DNA from: Rhizophagus clarus
Taxonomy: Eukaryota > Glomeromycota > Glomeromycetes > Glomerales > Glomeraceae
NCBI GenBank assembly: GCA_015698045.1
Contig: BLAL01000066.1
Location: 62,001-126,000 of the forward strand
Reading direction: 5' to 3'
Length of the DNA: 64,000 nucleotides
Under the pieces are notes generated by a model. It was given only the letters and a program-made list of their open reading frames with translations. It was not told where the DNA came from and searched no databases. A program made the position numbers and the translations under genes. Below are positions 57,730 through 64,000 of this stretch, piece by piece (positions within the stretch are counted from its first letter, which is position 1; each line of letters begins with the position of its first letter).

Positions 57730-60700
57730 ATGGCAAATATACCTCCAAAAAAACCAGTTAATGATTTAATTAAATTTTGGGTTGAAAAACAAGAAAAGGA
57801 AAAAGAAAAAAAATCTGAACCAATTTCAAAGTCGCCACGAAGACCTCCTTCACCACTTCCACGAAATGATGATGTTTACTCAAAATCTGAAATTAAGGAT
57901 GTATCTTCCAATTCATCTTCTAAAAAACAATCTAATAATATAACATCCGAAGACAATGGTCTTTCTATAGTTAATATACAAACTTTATCAAAAACAAATG
58001 ACCAAGGAAGAATGAATTGGAATTCTTTACCTCAAAACAATGATGAAGTTCCATCAAGTTCTTCCCCTTTTTTAGCTCTTAAAACGATACCACCCGTTCC
58101 TGCTAAAAATAGTTATATAACGCGGCCACGTGATCATAATCCTAATACAAAAGACGCGTTTAGTAAGAGTGGTCCTTTACCTCCGGTTAGAAAAGTAACT
58201 GATCTTGTATCAAAATTTGAAAAAGTCGCATCTCCAACATCATCTCCAAGATTAGTTCCAATGGATCGAAATAAGCATCCTTCAACTTCTCCATTAGCAT
58301 TGTCTCCAATAAGGCATAAACATATTCCTGAACCTCTATCATTGTCTACTCCAACTTCTAAAAATTTAAATATCTCATCGAAGCAAATCATTGATGAACC
58401 AATCTCGATGTCTCCAATTCAACAAGTATCATTCCAAACGAAAGTTCCAAAACAGAATTCAAATCCCATCATAATATCTTCAATTAAACAATCTGATCCG
58501 GAACCTTTACAACAGATGAAATCTACACCTCCAGTCCAATCAGATAATTTAAATTTCTTGTCAACAAATTCAAATGAAAATAGATATCTCTTACCTGAAA
58601 TTATACCAGTTTCTCCTTTTTGGAAACCAACTACTGAAAGCACAAGTACACCAATATCACCACCACTTTGGAATCCAAAAAATGTGAATACTCCAGTTTC
58701 ACCTTTTTCGAAACCAATCTCTGAAAAGATTATAAAAAACAATCATATTTCTCAAACTAAAAATCGAGAAATTTTGTCTGATTCATCATCAAATTCATAT
58801 AATAATTCTAATCCGTTTGCATCTTCAAGTAATTCTGAAATTCCCGATTTATTACCTCGTCCTGAACCAATTTCTCCTATTCGACTCTCTTTCTCGGATT
58901 TCTTAAAATCACCAAATAGTTCTACAACTGATTTAAATTCGAATCCATCTCAACCACCTTTAGATAATAATACCTTGGATAAGAAGAATACGGATATGTA
59001 TAAAGTTGTGATTGGTCCAAAATTTGGGGATAAGAGACAATCATTACCATCAGCAAAAGATACGAATGCTTATATATTGGAAATGCATGAGACTAACGTA
59101 CGTTCCATTCCAAATAAAGTTGAAAGTTCATCCACAACTAAACCTACTTTCATCAATCCTCTCGCTGGAACAATTCAACTTGTTGATAATCTACGACGTT
59201 ATTTACAACCAAATAAATTTAAGAATTCAAATGGTATTAATGAGTCGATACAAGAAACTACGTCTCAAAATATAATTAACAATGAAGAAAAACATTCTAT
59301 GACAATTTCATTACAAAAATCGGGTTCTTTTCAAACTTATAATTCAAAAGGTAGCACAAAGTTCCGGAAACGTCAAAACTTTAAACCTGTTCAAATACCA
59401 AAATCTCCTTATAGTACTACACGACCTGAACGAATCTCACTTTCTCCTGAAAGTACTCTCAAAAATAATCCTTTCTTAATTAAAAAGAAATCGCTCAAGA
59501 ATTCAAAACATGATCTTCCTGAATACAGCACTTCAAAATCCAAAATGTCTATACTCGTTCCTCATAATCTTTCTTCAGTAGAATATGGAAAAACAAATCG
59601 TTCCTTACCAGATTTGTCAGTGAGATCTCGTCATCATAATTTTAATGATGTATTCCACAAGAATAATATGACCGTACCTGATTTCGCACGAATCGATTCA
59701 ATATTCAAAGATGAGCAAAAAAATCCGGATTTTGCCATGGCCATAATGACAGATCCAGAATTGGATCCTTTAAAGATTACAAAATTTAGTATCGATCCAT
59801 TTGATGAATCTGAATCTAATGAACTTTTTAAACCCGGTGCTCCATGGATTCATTTACCCCATCTTGATGAATTTATCAAATCTCTTCCTCCAACTGAATT
59901 TTCTGAACCAAAGGATTTGATGACATCTAAGGAATATGAAAAATTTATTGGATATGGAAAATCTGATGATAAATTTAAAGATGCCATGTTTCCTCCAATG
60001 AATCAAATTCCTGAAGGAATTAGTTTAGAGGATTTAAAGCATAATATTTTAAAAAATGATGGTTATTTGAGTCAAGAACACAAAAATAATATTTTTGATG
60101 CTGCAATTGATGGTATTTTAGCTAGTCAATCCTCTTCGGTTGGAATGAACATGACGAAGCTTGAAATTATAAGGGATTTTATACAAATTTTGGCTTTGGC
60201 TTTATCATTTGTAGCTTCAAATATATTTGGAGAGTGGGTAAGAACAATATTAGTTACAATACCAAACTTTCTGAGTTTGAATTTGGATCGCATATTTGGA
60301 AATGGAACCGTTTTTTTCCTCGTTTTCAGTATCGTTGTATATGGAGGTTTATATTGGTTCAGAATCATGACCAAATATGATCCAAATGCTGATATCGAGG
60401 TAATTTCAAGTAGTGTTTTTAAAAACAATTTTGAATACGAGAAATTAAATTTATTTTTAATTATTAGGGTTTTGAATCACATCCTTGGAATCTTCGTCCT
60501 GAATCAAGACGAAAGCAAAATATTACTATAGTATTTATTCTTACTACTCTTTATCTTCCTCTATCCAAATTGTCACTTAACGCGCTTGTATGGTCGGATT
60601 CGTTTTGGCCTGTTTCTAATCCTTACAATGATACAGACTTCCCAAATTTTGGTAAAAGTAGTTCGGATGCGATGCGTGATCCTCAAGATTTCTGTTATGT

Positions 60701-63012
60701 CACCAGTATGAACAAAGGGGACTTAAACTTTGCGCCAGTGATAATTGCGACTGCTTTAATAACAATTGGTGTAATGACATTCTGGTTCCCTTTTGCATTG
60801 AAACGTTTAGTTGATAGAAATTTGCCAAGAGTAGATAAATATAATGAGATGGGTGAAACTAGGCACAATCATGAAGAAGAATACAAAAGATTATTGCAAA
60901 AAGACACTTGTCCTTATAATTTCTTGTATAACGGTGAGATATTTTATTTTAATTAAAATCAATATAATATGTATATACCATTTTATAATTCTACAACTTT
61001 TTTTTTCTTTTTTAGCATATAATGAAAAATGGGCAGCTTATAAAACATTCATTATGGTTAATAAATTCTTTTTAATCTTTCTCGTGAGTGTAATCTCAAA
61101 AGACAACTGTCTCTTTAGATCCCTTCCAAGAAAGCAAATTGATACTATAAATTATAGTCTTCAAATTACACTTATGGTCGTTTTATTTATACTCCATTGG
61201 AAAAATGAACCTTTCCTTTATAAGAGTCAGAATTTAAGCGAATATTGGTCAAGAGCTGGTTATGTCATTACAACTGTTTTGGGATTGTTGATCGTTCTTA
61301 AAGTGGGACCGGAACAAAAGATAACCATCGCGGTGATCACCATAACCGTCTTTATCTTTCTCATTGTTATATGGCATGTAGTAATACAAACCGATCGTTA
61401 CAAAAGTTTCGTGAAAGTTATGAAAAAACGATTAGATTTCTCCTTGAACATTTATTCCCCAAGATTGGATTTTGCTAAACACATCAAACGAAGAGTATGG
61501 CAAGAAACATGGACAACGTTATTACTTACATCTGAACAATTTAAAATGCACGAAAACAAAAAGGTAGCATTTTCTCAGAGTTCATTTAGACCTCCATACC
61601 TTTTAAGTTTTTCTGGAACGGTTGCTGAAAGACATGTAGAAAATTTAAAAATTATTAGACAGATTGGAATTAAGAATTATACTTCAGCAATGGCACCTTT
61701 ATCAGCGTCTCTTATCAAATTAAGATCTATTATAGTTGAAAATTTTGTTGGACCTGATATGTATTATGCACCAGAATTTTTTACAAATAAAATTAAGACT
61801 TATTTTGGAAAAGCTTACGTGGTACCATTTCCGTTTTCTGTTGTAATGGTATATGATGAAGATGAAACGGTATTAGTTTTAACAAAAGAATGGGAAATTG
61901 AAAGATATGTTCAACAAAATGAGAATAAAGAGATTCAAAGGAGACGTCATGTTCGTCAAATGTTAAGAGCTTTAGAAGGGAAAGTGATTATTGGACCATT
62001 ACGTGAAAAGAATGATACAGAAATTAAATATTATCGGGGGATTTTATCAATACAAAGACATAAGAGGTCAAAATGGAGTAATAATTATAATATGAATCCA
62101 GGATTTAAAATTTCAGTATCATATGTTGATACACAATCGCCTAACGAACGTGTTGCTGGTCATGATGTACTTGGAATTACCGATGATTTTCAAATGACAC
62201 AACAATTAAAGAAACTTTTTTCAGATAATAAAGAGACAGTTCATATAGGATTAGCGGAAGTTCAAAAATTAACGGAAGAATATCGACAATATTACCGAGA
62301 TGAAGCAAAATGGAAGGAAGGAACACTTTCATATGGATTTTTCATTAATGTATATGATAATCCAACAATACCATTAGAATCACTTCCAATATTATTAATT
62401 ACAACAGAAGAAAATCAACTCGTTCAATCAATACCTGAAAATGAATATCCTAGTTTAATATATCTTTATGAAAGGATGAGAGTTGTAAATTTATCAAGAG
62501 TTCATCAATGGTGGTATCTATTTTGGGAAGATTTATGGAGAAAAAATCATAATGAAATGCCAAACTTAATAAAAAATCCGGAAAATTTTTCACCAGCGTA
62601 TCGTACAAGTTTATGTTATCGACCAATGACGAGGATAGAATTGGAAGAATTTTTAGAAAAATGTGGAAGTTGGCAGGATGGAGGTAAAGACGGATTTTTA
62701 CATTCAGGTGTGTTAAATAGGATATATTTATATTTAAATAATGTAGTATTTGGAGGAAGAAAGAACGGTACACCTAAAAAATGGAATATAAAAAGAGGAG
62801 ATACTATTGAAAAAGAATCAATAACACAAGGTCGTTACAAAAGAACAATGAAAGAAAGAATGATGATTATGAAAGACATTATGTTGAAGAGAAAAAATTT
62901 CCAAAAAACAAGACCTTTCTTTGTTATACACGAAGAGGAAGATTCTGATTCAGAAAGTGGTAACGATAGTGATGGATTTAATTCTGCTAGCGATGAAGAA
63001 ACTTGGTTGTAA
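57730..63012 (+). CDS. Large multi-pass membrane protein, three exons
   Basis: Exon 1 57730-60399, intron 60400-60467 (GTAATT...TTAG), exon 2 60468-60933, intron 60934-61015 (GTGAGA...TTTAG), exon 3 61016-63012. Joined length 5133 nt, 1,710 residues, no stops. Residues 1-about 790 are low-complexity, Ser/Pro/Asn-rich (disordered, with repeated SPI/SPF-type motifs). Then about eight membrane segments: two at about 815-875 (IQILALALSFVASNIFGEWV, TVFFLVFSIVVYGGLYWF), two in exon 2 (ITIVFILTTLYLPLSKLSL, VIIATALITIGVMTFWF), four in exon 3 (FFLIFLVSVI, SLQITLMVVLFIL, VITTVLGLLIVLK, ITVFIFLIVIWHVV). The about 500-residue tail is soluble, ending in an acidic Ser/Asp stretch (EEEDSDSESGNDSDG). Possibly a channel/transporter-like or signalling membrane protein; family not identified. 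Confidence 0.85.
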
Positions 63013-63767
63013 AATAATAATAATAATGATAATAATTTTAATTATTAATTAATATAGTAATAACTTGGGTTGGGGCTTTGTATAATTAATTTTGTGGATT
63101 AATAATTTATTATATTTATTTAGAGAAATTTTTTTTTTTTTTTCCTGATAATTATAATATTATATATATATTCTCGATATATAAGAATAGAATTAAAAAA
63201 AAAAAAAAAAATTATGATCAGTTTAATACCGTAATTAACAACGCGTAATATATTACAAAAAAATGACCATAATTTGCATCGTAATTACACTATACATATT
63301 TTAAATTGCTTATGTAACAAATTGTGGTTACAATTAAAAAATGAAAATTTGACTTTTTTGGGTAAGCATACATCATGTGTGTGTACAACATATTAGTTAT
63401 AGAAAATCAACAAATTTTAAAAAACTTTAACGGAATATCATCAGCATTAGGCTGCACCAGGCTGATGTTGAATAATAAACAAATAACTTACTAACCGATT
63501 ATGAAGATTCACAGCCAATGAAATATTAATTATGAATAAATAGTATAAGGTCATTTATTTGATGTAACAACTGACCCGCTAAAATGATGGCTTGTTACGC
63601 AAAACTGCAAGATTTAATAAGTCCTTTTTGATTTTAATGATAAAGAAAATTCTGATTCTATTTTTATTTTTCTTTTTTGTTTTTTTTTTTCTTCCCCTTT
63701 ATCATTTTTTTTTTTTTTTTTTTAAAAAAAAAATTACATATATTATAAATATATAATAATAATAATA
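63013..63767. other. Intergenic between membrane protein and F-box gene
   Basis: AT-rich, with T and A homopolymer runs at 63129-63142, 63196-63210 and 63707-63733. No gene and no obvious match to the upstream block of the other F-box genes. Confidence 0.45.
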
Positions 63768-64000
63768 ATGTCACAACTTTCCGCCGATTGTCTTAACGAA
63801 ATTTTTGAATACTTGGACGAAGAAGTCACATTTAATTCATGTTTATTAGTCAATAGTATTTGGTGTGAAATTTCAGTTAGAATTTTATGGAAAAATATTA
63901 GAAATTATAAAACTTTAATCGCATGTCTTCCTAAAGAATCTAAAGAAACTTTACTCAAGAATAAAATCAATATAACATCAACATCGACGATCACCAAATC
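63768..64000 (+). CDS. F-box protein, 5' part (runs off window)
   Basis: Open from ATG 63768 to the window end (77 codons). MSQLSADCLNEIFEYLDEEV is an F-box start, then CLLVNSIWCEISVRILWKNI and LIACLPKESKETLLKNKI match the other three F-box genes but are more diverged (for example ISTFNSK is replaced by ITSTSTI). Plus strand, opposite to the other three. Completeness cannot be judged. Confidence 0.85.
   Translation, partial: MSQLSADCLNEIFEYLDEEVTFNSCLLVNSIWCEISVRILWKNIRNYKTLIACLPKESKETLLKNKINITSTSTITK

Noticed and set aside
58134-58742. Minus-strand frames within the membrane-protein gene
   Set aside because: Antisense shadows of a clearly coding plus-strand exon with strong codon-level structure.
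1-64000. tRNA or rRNA genes
   Set aside because: No TTCGAA-type T-arm with acceptor pairing and no rRNA-like conserved stretch was found on reading both strands.

Overview
The window looks like nuclear DNA of an arbuscular mycorrhizal fungus (Glomeromycotina; the closest match I know is Rhizophagus). The reasons are the strong AT bias, short GT-AG introns of about 50-80 bp, several near-identical F-box genes, SAM-domain/nuclease and kinase-like families typical of these fungi, and heavy loading with decayed transposons. I see no rRNA, tRNA or CRISPR array. No database search was possible; family names rest on motifs seen by eye.

Layout. 1-16 kb: a TA-flanked MITE-like element (121-512), a two-exon gene with a HEPN-like Rx4H motif (835-1519), two copies of a C2H2 zinc-finger gene (3273-4596, and a more broken copy at 10088-11457), and relics of a SAM-domain/nuclease-like family. 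16-21 kb: a second, better preserved SAM/nuclease-like pseudogene and two tandem F-box genes on the minus strand. 21.7-40.9 kb: an old Polinton/Maverick terminal-repeat relic with a Gag-like fragment, interrupted by a nearly complete 18-kb Polinton-like element (22940-40920). That element has about 1.15-kb terminal inverted repeats, a protein-primed family B DNA polymerase, an rve integrase, two retropepsin-like proteins, a Gag-like gene with a zinc knuckle, and a small Cys-rich protein encoded in both terminal repeats. 41.3-42.5 kb: a dead Tc1/mariner transposase. 42.6-50.0 kb: one minus-strand host-type pseudogene ending in a SAM-like domain, split by two repeat-rich elements. 52.1-53.4 kb: a decayed nuclease-like plus kinase-like gene. 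54.1-55.5 kb: a third F-box gene. 57.7-63.0 kb: an intact three-exon gene for a large multi-pass membrane protein. 63.77 kb to the end: the start of a fourth F-box gene.

The most unusual content is (1) a Polinton-like replicon whose polymerase and integrase travel with Gag, zinc knuckle and retropepsin modules normally associated with LTR retroelements, including a T TTA AAA heptamer where the Gag frame passes into the protease frame; and (2) elements with hypervariable subterminal repeats. Two of them (26628-29962 and about 45025-48793) are filled with arrays of about 17 intron-like units, each with a T-rich tract and AG, a tiny exon-like segment, and a hairpin carrying a branch-point-like core. 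Removing the elements at 26628-29962 and 30331-30979 at their predicted ends, with one target copy retained, restores the interrupted Gag reading frame, which fixes their boundaries.

Intact-looking genes are few: the HEPN-like gene, three F-box genes and the membrane protein. Most other coding signals are pseudogenes, and many of their stop codons are one C-to-T change from Arg or Gln codons.
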